Origin: Bacillus pumilus
Lineage (GTDB): Bacteria; Bacillota; Bacilli; Bacillales; Bacillaceae
Length of the DNA: 64,000 nt
Reading direction: 5' to 3'
Assembly: GCF_003431975.1 (NCBI RefSeq)
Contig: NZ_CP027116.1
Span: 1,860,001 to 1,924,000 of the forward strand
Shown here: piece after piece, positions 1 to 8,931 of the stretch
How the letters are laid out: every line of letters begins with the position of its first letter
Numbering within the stretch: position 1 is the stretch's first letter
Notes under the pieces: generated by a model
Told to the model about the DNA's origin: nothing
Seen by the model: only the letters and a program-made list of their open reading frames with translations
Database searches by the model: none
Position numbers and translations under genes: made by a program

Positions 1-961
1 CATGGGATGGGCAAAGAGATCCTGCCATAATACCGGTCCGCAATGTGGACAGATCGTATTGGTGGAAATTCGGATGATCAAGCTCTGCAATGAACATGGT
101 CGGGACGCCATGAAGAACTGTACACTTCTCTTTTTCCACCGTTTGAAGGACTCGCTCTGGATGGAACGATTCAATTGGGATGATCGTGCCTCCTTTTGTG
201 AGACAAGCAAGTACGCCAAGGACAGATCCAAAGCAATGAAAGAACGGTACAGGAATGCACATGCGGTCTTCATGGGTAAGCTTCATACAATCCGCAATTT
301 GGCTCGCATTGCAAACGATGTTTGTATGGCTGAGCATGACGCCCTTTGGGTAGCCGGTTGTGCCTGACGTATATTGCATATTAATGACGTCATCAGGTGC
401 CAGCTCATTCATTCGTTTCTCCAATTGATGATCTTCCGTCCTTTCGGCAGCAGCTTGAATACTATCCCAGCTGCGCATACCTTTTGGCGTGTTCTCGCCA
501 ATATACACAACACGTTTTAAATACGGAAATGAGGCGGAGGTGATGCTATCTCGGTCTGTTGTTTGAAGCTCCGGTATGAGGTCTTCCAGCATCTTGACGT
601 AGGATGTCTCTTTAAACCCGTCTACGATAAACAGCATGCTGCTATCAGAATGCTTTAATAGATAAGCAAGTTCTTGTGATTGAAAATTCGTATTCACGGT
701 GACAAGAACGGCTCCAATGGAGGCGCAGGCGAATTGCAGGATGAGCCACTCGGGTACATTGGGTGCCATGATGGCGATATGATCCCCTTTTTGAACGCCT
801 AATGCCATAAGACCTTTCCCAGTTTCCTTGACCTCTTTAAAAAACGCTTCGTATGAATAACGTAATGAACGCTCTGGATACACAATGGCTTCATGTGCTG
901 GGTGCTGCTCCTTTTTCTCTTTTAATAGGGAGCCAATCGTTTGTGGATGAATCGACATCAT
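1..961 (-). CDS. yngI: AMP-dependent acyl-CoA synthetase YngI, C-terminal part missing at left edge
   Basis: The reverse strand is open from an ATG at 961 to the window edge, about 320 residues of a protein normally near 550. It is an ANL-superfamily acyl-CoA synthetase: the AMP-binding signature [16 protein letters not shown] is clear, followed by the conserved PFFHCFGS stretch. These enzymes activate a carboxylic acid with ATP and join it to CoA. A strong ribosome site (GGAGGAGG, 968-975) lies 6 bases from the ATG at 961 and 9 from a second ATG at 958, so either could be used. It follows yngJ by 42 bases on the same strand, the order of the B. subtilis yngJ-yngI-yngH-G-F-E operon, which is expressed in the mother cell and linked to leucine/branched-chain acyl breakdown. 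The symbol rests on family and synteny. Confidence 0.85.
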   Translation of the reverse strand, partial: MMSIHPQTIGSLLKEKKEQHPAHEAIVYPERSLRYSYEAFFKEVKETGKGLMALGVQKGDHIAIMAPNVPEWLILQFACASIGAVLVTVNTNFQSQELAYLLKHSDSSMLFIVDGFKETSYVKMLEDLIPELQTTDRDSITSASFPYLKRVVYIGENTPKGMRSWDSIQAAAERTEDHQLEKRMNELAPDDVINMQYTSGTTGYPKGVMLSHTNIVCNASQIADCMKLTHEDRMCIPVPFFHCFGSVLGVLACLTKGGTIIPIESFHPERVLQTVEKEKCTVLHGVPTMFIAELDHPNFHQYDLSTLRTGIMAGSLCPSH

Positions 962-1003
962 GATTTTCCTCCTCCATCAATGGTAAGCGTTTTCATAAAA
1001 GGG

Positions 1004-2146
1004 TTATGATAGCAGTTGTCTTGCGATGACTAGACGCTGAATTTCTGAAGTGCCTTCTCCGATTTCCATGAGCTTGGCATCTCTTACAAGCCGTTCTACC
1101 CCGCACTCTTTCATGTAGCCTGTTCCCCCGTGAATTTGGACAGCATCAAGGCTTGCTTTAGTTGCCATTTCTGAAGCAAAAAGTTTGGCATAGGCTGCTT
1201 CTTTTGTAAAAGGTTTCCCTTGATCTTTCAGCCAGGCGGCTTTCCACACCATTTGTCTAGCGAGTTCTATTTGCATCGCCATATCCGCCAGTTTAAATTG
1301 AATGGCTTGAAAGGACGAGAGGGTCTGCCCAAATTGCTTCCTTTCCTTTGCATATGATAATGAGGCATCAAGTGCAGCTTGCGCGATCCCAACAGATAAA
1401 GCAGCAATCGAAATTCGTCCCCCATCTAATGTATATAAAAATTGTTTAAAGCCTTTTTTGGGATCTCCTAATATATGATGTGCTGGTACACGTACGCTGT
1501 CTAAAATGATTTCAGCTGTATCTGAACCGCGCACCCCCATTTTGTCATATGGATTTGTAATGGACAGCCCTTTTTGCCCTTTTTCTACAATGAAGGCTGA
1601 GATGATCGGGCGGTCTTGCTCATCGTAATCTGTGACTGCGGTAACGATAATCGTCCTGGCAAAATTGGCATTTGTGATCCAGCATTTCTCTCCGCTGATT
1701 ACATACTCTTGTCCGTCTTTGACCGCTTTTGTTTTCGTGCCTTTTGCATCTGATCCAGCATTTGGTTCCGTTAATCCGAAGGAACCGAGTGCCGTTCCAG
1801 ATGCCAGTGGAACAAGGTGATCCATCTTTTGCTCTTCAGTTCCGAAGTAATAAAGCGGGCTTGCCCCTAAGGAAACGGCTGCGGCATAGCTAAGGCCAGT
1901 ACTGGCACACTGTTTTCCGATTTCTTCTACAGCGAGTGCATATGAAATCGTATCTCCTCCTGCCCCTCCGTATTTTTCTGGAAAAGGAATGCCCATTAAG
2001 CCGAGCTCCCCCATTTTTTGAAACGTTTGGGCTGGGAATACGGCCTGTTCATCAATGGTTTGAGCGAGTGGTGCAATTTCTGTTTTGGCGAATTCTTTGA
2101 CCATCTGGCGGATCATTTGTTGTTCTTTTGTCAGTTCAAAGTCCAT
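1004..2146 (-). CDS. yngJ: acyl-CoA dehydrogenase YngJ
   Basis: A full-length (380 aa) FAD-dependent acyl-CoA dehydrogenase, which makes an enoyl-CoA from an acyl-CoA and passes electrons to ETF. Visible landmarks are the N-terminal helical domain (FELTKEQQMIRQMVKEFA), the central FAD/substrate strand region (GLTEPNAGSD near residue 125, then GEKCWITNA) and the C-terminal helical domain with QIHGGTGYMKE and the catalytic-base region EIGEGTSEIQRLVIARQLL. The ATG is preceded by GGGGG with a 7-base gap. It is the first gene of the yngJ-yngI unit. By synteny with B. subtilis it should act on isovaleryl-type substrates from leucine during sporulation, but the substrate cannot be read from the sequence. 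Confidence 0.9.
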   Translation of the reverse strand: MDFELTKEQQMIRQMVKEFAKTEIAPLAQTIDEQAVFPAQTFQKMGELGLMGIPFPEKYGGAGGDTISYALAVEEIGKQCASTGLSYAAAVSLGASPLYYFGTEEQKMDHLVPLASGTALGSFGLTEPNAGSDAKGTKTKAVKDGQEYVISGEKCWITNANFARTIIVTAVTDYDEQDRPIISAFIVEKGQKGLSITNPYDKMGVRGSDTAEIILDSVRVPAHHILGDPKKGFKQFLYTLDGGRISIAALSVGIAQAALDASLSYAKERKQFGQTLSSFQAIQFKLADMAMQIELARQMVWKAAWLKDQGKPFTKEAAYAKLFASEMATKASLDAVQIHGGTGYMKECGVERLVRDAKLMEIGEGTSEIQRLVIARQLLS

Positions 2147-2248
2147 CTTTTTTCCCCCTTTGGCTCTTTTCTATCATATTTATTAAACAAGTAGCTCCTT
2201 CATGCCAAGCTTGATTGAATTCAGAAAATTAAAACAAATATAATAGAA

Positions 2249-2287
2249 AAAAAGCATGAACGAAGAAAATCCTCATTCATGCTTTTT
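2249..2287 (-). terminator. rho-independent terminator after yngK
   Basis: Twelve-base arms (2249-2260 and 2276-2287) read AAAAAGCATGAA and TTCATGCTTTTT. On the reverse strand the hairpin starts just after the yngK stop and runs into a T tract, so it separates yngK from yngJ. Confidence 0.85.
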
Positions 2288-2289
2288 CG

Positions 2290-3828
2290 TTAGTTCACTC
2301 TTTTTGTAGCAGGCTTGCTTTCGTGATGAAGACGATTGAGAGCCGTTACTTTGTAAGTATCAATCTTATTTTGATGAGCTGAAAGATGTTTGACAGATGT
2401 CAGCGTGCCTGTTTCTTTTCTAACGGTTTGGAGCAATTCATATGATCCTTTCGTCGTCAATCGATAGACCGCATAATAGACTGCGGTAGAATGTCGATCA
2501 TTTTTGATCTGTAGAGATGCACCATCCGCTGTCTTTTTGATAGATTGAATGATTGGTTTTTTTGGCGCCTTTTGATGAAGCCAAGGCATTTCTGGAATGA
2601 GAGCCGGTTTACGATACGCATCATCTATCAATCGATTTTTGATATTTAAAGGGTTACGGTTGAGATCCTTTAGACTAAAATGCATGCTTCCCTGCACGAG
2701 CTGTGACTGTCTGTTTAGCTCAATCTGCCGGAAATATTCTTCTGGATCAGACCAAGCAGGATCGCTGTTTTGATTTATTTTATACGTCGCCTGACCAATG
2801 TACAGGTGAACTGGCTTTCCCTTCACTTCATTTGACCACCATTTTGTGAGCACGTCATAGGCGGCTGCCTGAAAGCCGATGCTCCAGTAAATTTGCGGGG
2901 TGACATAATCGATATTGTGCTGCTGAATCCACTCCCTTGTATCAGCATACAAATCATCGTAATTGGTCATCCCTGCTGTCGTGTTTGAACCAGTCGGGTC
3001 ATCCTTTATGTTGCGCCAGACTCCGAAGGGGCTAATCCCGAATTTCACATACGGCTTTACTTTCTTCACGGTGTCGTTGATTTGCTCGACCAAGTGGTTC
3101 ACATTATCTCTTCGCCAATCTTCTATATGTGTGAATGCTTTTTTGCCATATGTTTCATACGTTTCTTGATCTGGAAACGGTACACCGGCTATTTTATTTG
3201 GGTAAAAATAATCATCCATATGCACTGCATCAATATCGTAGTTTTTCACGACTTCTTCTATGCCGCCGACAATGAAGTCTTGGGCCTCAGGAATGCCTGG
3301 ATTGAAATAAAGCTGATTACCGTATGCGATAGTCCAATCAGGATGTTTTCTTGCCGGGTGATCGGCTGATAAACGGCTGAGATCGGTATGATTCATTGTG
3401 ATTCGATACGGGTTAAACCAAGCGTGAAATTCGAGACCGCGTTTATGAGCTTCGTCGATCATGAATTCAAGCGGGTCATACCCGGGATCTTTTCCTTGTG
3501 TCCCGGTCAAATATTCAGACCACGGTCCGTATGCCGAAGGATAAAAGGCATCTGCTGTTGGTTTGATTTGCATAATGACAGCATTCATATTCATCGCTTT
3601 GATCTCATCTAATAGATGAATAAACTCCTGTTTTTGCTCTTTGACGGGCAGTCCTTTCTTTGACGGCCAATCTAAATTATAAACTGATGCGATCCATACC
3701 GCGCGCATTTCTCTTGTGCTCTCAAGCTTTCCTTTTGGTATTGGCCGAGCTAGACTGCTAGAAGGAATCAATAAGAAGATAAACATCAAAATGATTGTTA
3801 CACACGTCATCGTGATCTTTTTAAGCAT
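2290..3828 (-). CDS. yngK: YngK family secreted glycosyl-hydrolase-like protein (GHL10/DUF187)
   Basis: A 512-residue exported protein. The N-terminus is a hydrophobic signal segment (MLKKITMTCVTIILMFIFLL) followed by the family hallmark REMRAVWIASVYNLDWP. The central domain is a TIM-barrel of the GHL10 (formerly DUF187) family, with HAWFNPYR, DAVHMDDYFYP (likely acidic catalytic residues), FGISPFGVWRN and DYVTPQIYW. The last ~90 residues look like a fibronectin-type beta domain. The ATG at 3828 is preferred over one at 3837 because the SD-like GAGGTGAT ends 7 bases before it. Members are thought to act on glycans or the cell surface, but no reaction is established to my knowledge. The neighbourhood with yngJ/yngI matches B. 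subtilis. Confidence 0.85.
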   Translation of the reverse strand: MLKKITMTCVTIILMFIFLLIPSSSLARPIPKGKLESTREMRAVWIASVYNLDWPSKKGLPVKEQKQEFIHLLDEIKAMNMNAVIMQIKPTADAFYPSAYGPWSEYLTGTQGKDPGYDPLEFMIDEAHKRGLEFHAWFNPYRITMNHTDLSRLSADHPARKHPDWTIAYGNQLYFNPGIPEAQDFIVGGIEEVVKNYDIDAVHMDDYFYPNKIAGVPFPDQETYETYGKKAFTHIEDWRRDNVNHLVEQINDTVKKVKPYVKFGISPFGVWRNIKDDPTGSNTTAGMTNYDDLYADTREWIQQHNIDYVTPQIYWSIGFQAAAYDVLTKWWSNEVKGKPVHLYIGQATYKINQNSDPAWSDPEEYFRQIELNRQSQLVQGSMHFSLKDLNRNPLNIKNRLIDDAYRKPALIPEMPWLHQKAPKKPIIQSIKKTADGASLQIKNDRHSTAVYYAVYRLTTKGSYELLQTVRKETGTLTSVKHLSAHQNKIDTYKVTALNRLHHESKPATKRVN

Positions 3829-3853
3829 GTTTTGCATCACCTCAATATTAAGT

Positions 3854-4660
3854 TTATTCTGCCTTTTGAGATGGAATGCCAGCAGATGGTGTGAGCAGGA
3901 TGTTTTTCATTTCGTTGAGCTGGACTTCACGTATGTTGCAGGTCTCGATTAAATAACGCTCTACACTTCCGTATGTCTGCATCATCTCGTTTAGCACATC
4001 TTCCAGATAATCTTGCTGCACGCCAAGAAGCGGCTGAATTTGCTCTTTTGATACCCTGTATAAACTCATCATGCGGACAAATCGCTGCTGCCTTCTGATG
4101 AGCATTTTCACCCCTTCGTTAGAGCGCATGTATTCACTTAAAACAGTTTGCAATGATACACCTGCTGCTAATTGAATCAGGGCAGATAAAAATCCTGTGC
4201 GGTCCTTACCACTCGTGCAGTGAAGCATCAGCGGGTAATTGCTTTTATCTGAAAGCAGTATGAACAGCTTGTGAATCTCTTCTTTACGATCTGTGAGCAT
4301 GCTTTGATATAAATCTTTCATGATCGGGATAAATGAGAGAGATTTCCCTTCTGCTACAAGCATACGAAACATGGTCCGTTTACTTGGCATCTTACTGTCA
4401 GGCTGCATCGGAATATGGACGATTTTGTCGTGTTCATTGATCTTTGGCGGATGTGATTTACGTTCTGAGGTTGTACGCAGGTCACAAACCGTTTGAATCC
4501 CGAGTGTTGAGAACGTCTCGATGTCTTGTTTCGTCAAACGGGATAAATCTGCGGATCGATAAATCATACCTTGTCTGATCACCATATCATCTGTTGTTTG
4601 AAGTCCCCCTACTTCTCTAAAATTCGCAAGCTTTGAAAAAGGGTTATTTGATTGATTCAT
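3854..4660 (-). CDS. tyrosine/serine protein phosphatase, DSP-like family
   Basis: A 268-residue soluble protein with the CX5R phosphatase loop HCTSGKDRTGF, flanked by the typical N-terminal FREVGGLQT and YRSADLSRLT motifs and a helical C-terminal half. This is the family of Mycobacterium PtpB and Listeria LipA, which remove phosphate from phosphotyrosine, phosphoserine or phosphoinositides. The start at 4660 is chosen because AAAGGA lies upstream; an ATG 25 codons earlier is possible but would overlap the neighbouring divergent gene. It is transcribed towards yngK (25 bases between them) and diverges from the DeoR-type regulator. The substrate is unknown. Confidence 0.85.
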   Translation of the reverse strand: MNQSNNPFSKLANFREVGGLQTTDDMVIRQGMIYRSADLSRLTKQDIETFSTLGIQTVCDLRTTSERKSHPPKINEHDKIVHIPMQPDSKMPSKRTMFRMLVAEGKSLSFIPIMKDLYQSMLTDRKEEIHKLFILLSDKSNYPLMLHCTSGKDRTGFLSALIQLAAGVSLQTVLSEYMRSNEGVKMLIRRQQRFVRMMSLYRVSKEQIQPLLGVQQDYLEDVLNEMMQTYGSVERYLIETCNIREVQLNEMKNILLTPSAGIPSQKAE

Positions 4661-4763
4661 AGAAGTGAATGTCCTTTCCGTTACGTTCTTTTCTCTATCA
4701 TACGCTTTTATGAAAAATGAGAAAAGAGAAGCCATCGTGTGATCATCAAATAAGAGAATTTAT

Positions 4764-4772
4764 TGGTATAAT
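4764..4772 (+). promoter_or_regulatory. extended -10 promoter element for the DeoR-type gene
   Basis: The element is TGGTATAAT, a perfect extended -10, 38 bases before the ATG at 4810; no good -35 hexamer precedes it. Its position argues against translation starting at the in-frame codon at 4717. Confidence 0.55.
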
Positions 4773-4809
4773 GGAAACAGGACATTCGGATGGATTGGAG
4801 ATATCACGC

Positions 4810-5574
4810 ATGATCAAAACAAAACGGATTCAGCAAATCAAAGAGTATGTGTTTGACCGGGAATCTGCCTCACTTGATGAGCTTGTGGCGCATTTTGGCG
4901 TCTCAAAAAACACGATACGCCGAGATGTACAAGCATTGGTCGAGTCCGGCGTGCTTAAAAAAGTATATGGCGGGGTGGCTGTGAACCATTCAACGTTAGT
5001 GGTATATCAGGAGCGAAAGACCCGTCAGCTGAGTAAAAAGCAATTGATCGGTCAATTGGCTGCTGCTTTTGTGGAAAATGGGGATATGATTTTTGTTGAT
5101 TCTGGTACGACAACACTTGAGATGCTTCCCTATTTGACTGAGAAACAGGTGACCGTTGTGACGAATAACGTAGATTTCATTACACAGGCAATGCCGCATG
5201 AAAAGCTCACTATTTTTTCCACGGGCGGAATGCTTGAGAGAAAAACGAATTCTTTCGTTGGCTATCAAAGTGTAGAGCGATTAAAAGCTTACAATGTGAA
5301 TAAAGCCTTTATCGCATCAACTGGTTTATCCATTGAGCATGGCGTCACGAATTCCTCCCCACTTGAAACGGATATTAAAAAGACGGTCGTTCAAAAAAGT
5401 GCCAAAACGTTTTTACTAGTTGATGATAGCAAGTTCGATCATTACGCCTTGACCACGTTTTGTGATGTACACGATCTTGATGTTGTCGTGACGAATAAAC
5501 AGCCAAATGAAGATTATCTTCAATATGGAAAAGAGCATGATGTACAGTTTGTCACACCGTCATCAAATGAGTAG
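4810..5574 (+). CDS. DeoR/GlpR family transcriptional regulator (IolR-like)
   Basis: A 254-residue repressor of the DeoR family. The N-terminal winged helix-turn-helix reads TKRIQQIKEYV, then ASLDELVAHFGVSKNTIRRDV and a wing ending VYGGVAV. The C-terminal sugar-phosphate-sensing domain contains FVDSGTTTLEM and VVTNNVDFI near the middle and DDSKFDHYALTTF near the end. Such proteins sense a phosphorylated sugar and control a catabolic operon. The start at 4810 has GGAG nine bases upstream. The overall sequence resembles B. subtilis IolR, but no inositol genes are in the window, so the target is unknown. It diverges from the phosphatase gene and may control it. Confidence 0.88.
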   Translation: MIKTKRIQQIKEYVFDRESASLDELVAHFGVSKNTIRRDVQALVESGVLKKVYGGVAVNHSTLVVYQERKTRQLSKKQLIGQLAAAFVENGDMIFVDSGTTTLEMLPYLTEKQVTVVTNNVDFITQAMPHEKLTIFSTGGMLERKTNSFVGYQSVERLKAYNVNKAFIASTGLSIEHGVTNSSPLETDIKKTVVQKSAKTFLLVDDSKFDHYALTTFCDVHDLDVVVTNKQPNEDYLQYGKEHDVQFVTPSSNE

Positions 5575-5595
5575 ACAGGAAAATAGATCAGTCAC

Positions 5596-5628
5596 AAAAA
5601 AACGGCTCAGGAGTTTGAGCCGTTTTTT
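5596..5628. terminator. bidirectional terminator between convergent genes
   Basis: Perfect arms ACGGCTCA (5602-5609) and TGAGCCGT (5616-5623) are extended by A and T runs on the outside. The left arm contains the stop codon of the reverse-strand gene. It can serve the DeoR-type gene and the gene at 5607-6185. Confidence 0.85.
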
Positions 5629-6185
5629 GATTCATTCATTTCAAGCTGTATGATCATGCGGAATAAAAATCGGTACACGGCTGAGATGACATCAATGAAA
5701 GGCATATCTTCATGAATGTCCCCAAGCTCAAGAAGCTGTAAATTCACATCAAACAAGCCGTCTTGCCCATTAAATTGAAGCTGCGCACCATCGAATGACG
5801 CCAGCATGTCCTTTAGAATGCCCGTGTCTTTTTTAGGACGTTTGAAACCGAATAACACGGTATACGTTTGAAACACTTCGTCCCATTCAATGGCTAATCC
5901 ATCGACTTTCACCACATCAAACCACTTTGATTCGATATAAATGAATTCTTTTTGATGGCTTTTTACATATGTAAGCGGTGTGTTTAGAAATGAGACACCT
6001 TCTGTTTGAATCATGTCCTCAGACTCTTTGTCTACACGCTCTATATATACATCACTAAAGCGTGCTTCTTCCTTTATTCTTGCGCCTTCTAACGGCCAAT
6101 TGTGACGCGCCGCTTCATCATATTCAAAGTCTGTCAGCGCTTGTCCTTCTTTCAGTAAATCTTGTAAGCGATTTTGCAGCGACAT
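5607..6185 (-). CDS. conserved hypothetical protein
   Basis: I do not recognise this 192-residue protein. It has no signal peptide or membrane segment and is acidic, with many aromatic and acidic residues (for example YIESKWFDVVKVDGLAIEWDE). A predicted beta-rich centre is followed by a helical C-terminus. The start at 6185 is favoured over one 9 codons upstream because AAAGGAG lies 8 bases before it. It is a single gene, convergent with the DeoR-type gene and divergent from the CdaR-type regulator. Confidence 0.75.
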   Translation of the reverse strand: MSLQNRLQDLLKEGQALTDFEYDEAARHNWPLEGARIKEEARFSDVYIERVDKESEDMIQTEGVSFLNTPLTYVKSHQKEFIYIESKWFDVVKVDGLAIEWDEVFQTYTVLFGFKRPKKDTGILKDMLASFDGAQLQFNGQDGLFDVNLQLLELGDIHEDMPFIDVISAVYRFLFRMIIQLEMNESKNGSNS

Positions 6186-6310
6186 GGCTATGTCTCCTTT
6201 CTTCTCTTTCATGTGCGTGTATTATTTTAGCATAACTCATGAAAAGAAAGATATGACTCAGCATATGATGGTATGATAGTGTCAAAAGAAACATCTCGGA
6301 GGGGTACATT

Positions 6311-7444
6311 TTGCTCACAATGACACTGGCAGAAAAAATCGTAGACGAGGTCAAAAAAGTGCTGACTGAAGAAATCATCATTGCACAAACAAACGGCACC
6401 ATTATTGCAGCAACAGATCCAGCACGCATTGGTCAATTTCATGAAGGGGCATATTTGACATCCTTTGAAGGACAAAAGCGAATCCTTACAAAGGATGATG
6501 AACAGCGAATGAAAGGGGTCAAAGCTGGAATCAATCTGCCTATTTATTTTAAGCAAGAGGTCATTGGTGTCATTGGGATGACAGGAAATCCCGTCCATGT
6601 CTCTCCATTTGGCGAAATATTACGAAAAATGACTGAGCTGCTCATTCAAGAACATGAATTTTTTCAAGAAACGGAAACCGATGAACGGCAGCTTGAAGCG
6701 TTCGTGTTTGACTGGCTTCATCTGCCAGAGACAGCACTCGATCTCACTGAAAAAGCAGCGCGGTTTCAGCTTGATGTCAAAAAACAACGCGTGGTCGTCC
6801 TTATTGATTGTCACGATGAATCATTTATGAAGCAAGATCAATACAAAAAGGTAAAGGAAATGCTGCATCTCACAAGTCAAGAGATGATCGTCCGCTGGGG
6901 GCATGCTCGCTTTTTGCTCATGCTGCAAACCACAGCAAATGATCGTGATACCTTACAGCAGCGTCTATTTCACATCCATGCTTCGCTCGCCTCACGTTCC
7001 ACGTCAAAGGTGTTGATAGGTGCGGGGAAACCAGCAGCCGGGCATATGATGAAGCAATCCTTTCATCAAGCGTTTCGTGCTTTAAAATTGGCACATGCGG
7101 AAACGCCGATTGTGTTTGACGAGGATTTAACGCTTGAACTTTTTATGGAAGAAGTGAGTCAGGAAACAAAAAAAGTGTTCGTTGACCGAACGATCGCCCC
7201 GCTTCTCCCCTATCCTGAACTAGTGAAAACATTGCGTGTACTCATGACATCAGATTATTCATTGAAGTGTACTGCTGAAGCTATGCATGTACATATCAAT
7301 ACTCTGCATTACAGGATAAAACGTATCCAAGATTTAACGACACTTGATCCAAAACGTATGCAAGATGCGATGCTCTTTTATTTAGCCTTGATGCTATTGG
7401 ATGATCATCCAAAAAAACAAGGTGTGAAGCCCGATATTTTGTAG
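6311..7444 (+). CDS. CdaR/PucR-family sugar-diacid-type transcriptional regulator
   Basis: A 377-residue regulator. The N-terminal ~135 residues match the sugar diacid recognition domain (LAEKIVDEVKKVLTEEIIIA, then GTIIAATDPARIGQFHEGA). The C-terminus is the PucR-type helix-turn-helix (SLKCTAEAMHVHINTLHYRIKRI cut here to its key part TLHYRIKRI). Translation probably starts at the TTG at 6311: GGAGGGG ends 6 bases before it, whereas the next ATG at 6320 is 15 bases away. An extended -10 (TGGTATGAT, 6269-6277) lies upstream. The order regulator-glcD-glcF matches B. subtilis ysfB-ysfC-ysfD, so it probably activates glycolate (or related hydroxyacid) use; that role is inferred from context. Confidence 0.88.
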   Translation: MLTMTLAEKIVDEVKKVLTEEIIIAQTNGTIIAATDPARIGQFHEGAYLTSFEGQKRILTKDDEQRMKGVKAGINLPIYFKQEVIGVIGMTGNPVHVSPFGEILRKMTELLIQEHEFFQETETDERQLEAFVFDWLHLPETALDLTEKAARFQLDVKKQRVVVLIDCHDESFMKQDQYKKVKEMLHLTSQEMIVRWGHARFLLMLQTTANDRDTLQQRLFHIHASLASRSTSKVLIGAGKPAAGHMMKQSFHQAFRALKLAHAETPIVFDEDLTLELFMEEVSQETKKVFVDRTIAPLLPYPELVKTLRVLMTSDYSLKCTAEAMHVHINTLHYRIKRIQDLTTLDPKRMQDAMLFYLALMLLDDHPKKQGVKPDIL

Positions 7445-7477
7445 AATCGTCCATAGGCATAAGGCGATTCTTTTTTT
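7443..7477 (+). terminator. probable terminator after the CdaR-type gene
   Basis: Seven-base arms AGAATCG (7443-7449) and CGATTCT (7465-7471) are followed by a T run. The loop is long (15 bases), so it may only partly separate the regulator from glcD. Confidence 0.6.
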
Positions 7478-7521
7478 ATACTGGAAGAAACGGTACGTCA
7501 AATCAGTGGGGGTGAATATAC

Positions 7522-8931
7522 ATGTTGAATTCTGAATTTTCACGTCAATTACAAGAGATTGTTGGGGCGTCTTATGTACAAGACAGTAAAGCAGACAGAC
7601 TTGCTTATTCTTACGATGCAACGCCCAATTTTCAACATATGCCAGATGTCATCGTAAGCCCGCATTCGGCTGAGGAAATCCAGCAAATCGTCCGGCTCTG
7701 CGCCTCATATAAAGTGCCGATCGTGCCAAGAGGATCAGGAACGAACCTCTGTGCAGGAACCTGCCCTACACAAGGCGGACTTGTGATGTTGTTTACAAGA
7801 ATGAACCAATTAATCGAAATTGACGAAGAAAACCTTACTGCAACGGTCCAGCCTGGTTTGATCACACAGGAACTCATTCGCCAAGTAGAGGCAAAAGGTC
7901 TCTTCTATCCACCAGATCCAAGCTCTATGAAAATTTCCACGTTAGGCGGAAATATCAATGAAAATTCAGGTGGCCTGCGGGGGTTAAAATATGGTGTGAC
8001 GAGAGATTATGTACTTGGACTTGAGGTGGTTCTGCCAAACGGTGACATCATCAAAACAGGCGGTAAGCTCGCAAAGGACGTGGCCGGGTATGATATGACC
8101 CGCTTATTCGTTGGATCAGAAGGTACACTCGGCATTGTCACAGAAGCGACGCTGAAGCTTTTACCGCTACCAGAAACCAAACAAACGATGCTTTGCTTAT
8201 ATGAAAGCCTAGAGGAAGCTGCCGCTTCAGTTTCGGCGATTATTGCAGAGCGTATCATCCCCGCTACATTAGAATTTATGGATCAGCCGACACTGGAAGT
8301 CGTTGAAGACTTTGCCAAAATCGGCCTGCCGACTGACGTTCAAGCCGTTCTATTAATCGAGCAGGACGGCAATCCTGAGGCAGTTTCCCGAGATATGCAG
8401 AGCATCGCAAACGTCTGTCAGCAGTACGGAGCAAAAGAAGTGAATATCGCCCATTCTGAAGAAGAGGCTAGCTCTCTTTTAACAGCAAGACGGAGTGCCT
8501 TATCCGCCCTCGCCCGTTTAAGCCCTACGACCATTTTAGAAGATGCCACAGTCCCCCGGTCTGAAATTGCCAGCATGGTACGGGCGATCGAAGACATTGC
8601 GAGAGAGTACGATGTGAAAATCTGTACATTTGGTCATGCAGGTGACGGAAATTTACACCCTACCTGTGCAACTGATGCAAGAAATGAAGAAGAAATGAAG
8701 CGGGTCGAAGAAGCCTTTCAGGCCATTTTTGAAAAAGCAGTCTCTCTCGGCGGCACCATTACGGGTGAACATGGTGTGGGTCTAATGAAAGCCCCCTATT
8801 TAGAGCTAAAAGTCAAAAAAGAAGGAATCGCTGCAATGAAAGCAATCAAACAAGCGCTAGATCCAGCAAATATCATGAATCCTGATAAGGTGTTTGGAAA
8901 ATCAGCACGAAAGCGAGTGGTCGTCTCATGA
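7522..8931 (+). CDS. glcD: glycolate oxidase subunit GlcD (FAD-linked)
   Basis: A 469-residue FAD-binding oxidase of the GlcD/D-lactate dehydrogenase family, which oxidises glycolate to glyoxylate. The N-terminal PCMH-type FAD domain has VPRGSGTNLCAGT (near residue 75), PPDPSSMKISTLGGNI and GYDMTRLFVGSEGTLGIVTEA. The C-terminal domain has CTFGHAGDGNLHPT and GTITGEHGVGLMKAPYL, with the histidines typical of the active site. The RBS GGGGGTG is 7 bases before the ATG. The gene overlaps glcF by four bases (ATGA), indicating translational coupling; the two products form the membrane-associated enzyme. B. subtilis YsfC is the likely orthologue. Confidence 0.93.
   Translation: MLNSEFSRQLQEIVGASYVQDSKADRLAYSYDATPNFQHMPDVIVSPHSAEEIQQIVRLCASYKVPIVPRGSGTNLCAGTCPTQGGLVMLFTRMNQLIEIDEENLTATVQPGLITQELIRQVEAKGLFYPPDPSSMKISTLGGNINENSGGLRGLKYGVTRDYVLGLEVVLPNGDIIKTGGKLAKDVAGYDMTRLFVGSEGTLGIVTEATLKLLPLPETKQTMLCLYESLEEAAASVSAIIAERIIPATLEFMDQPTLEVVEDFAKIGLPTDVQAVLLIEQDGNPEAVSRDMQSIANVCQQYGAKEVNIAHSEEEASSLLTARRSALSALARLSPTTILEDATVPRSEIASMVRAIEDIAREYDVKICTFGHAGDGNLHPTCATDARNEEEMKRVEEAFQAIFEKAVSLGGTITGEHGVGLMKAPYLELKVKKEGIAAMKAIKQALDPANIMNPDKVFGKSARKRVVVS

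Noticed and set aside
1..367. A forward reading frame of 121 codons at the left edge
   Set aside because: It lies opposite the acyl-CoA synthetase, whose reverse-strand motifs are unmistakable.
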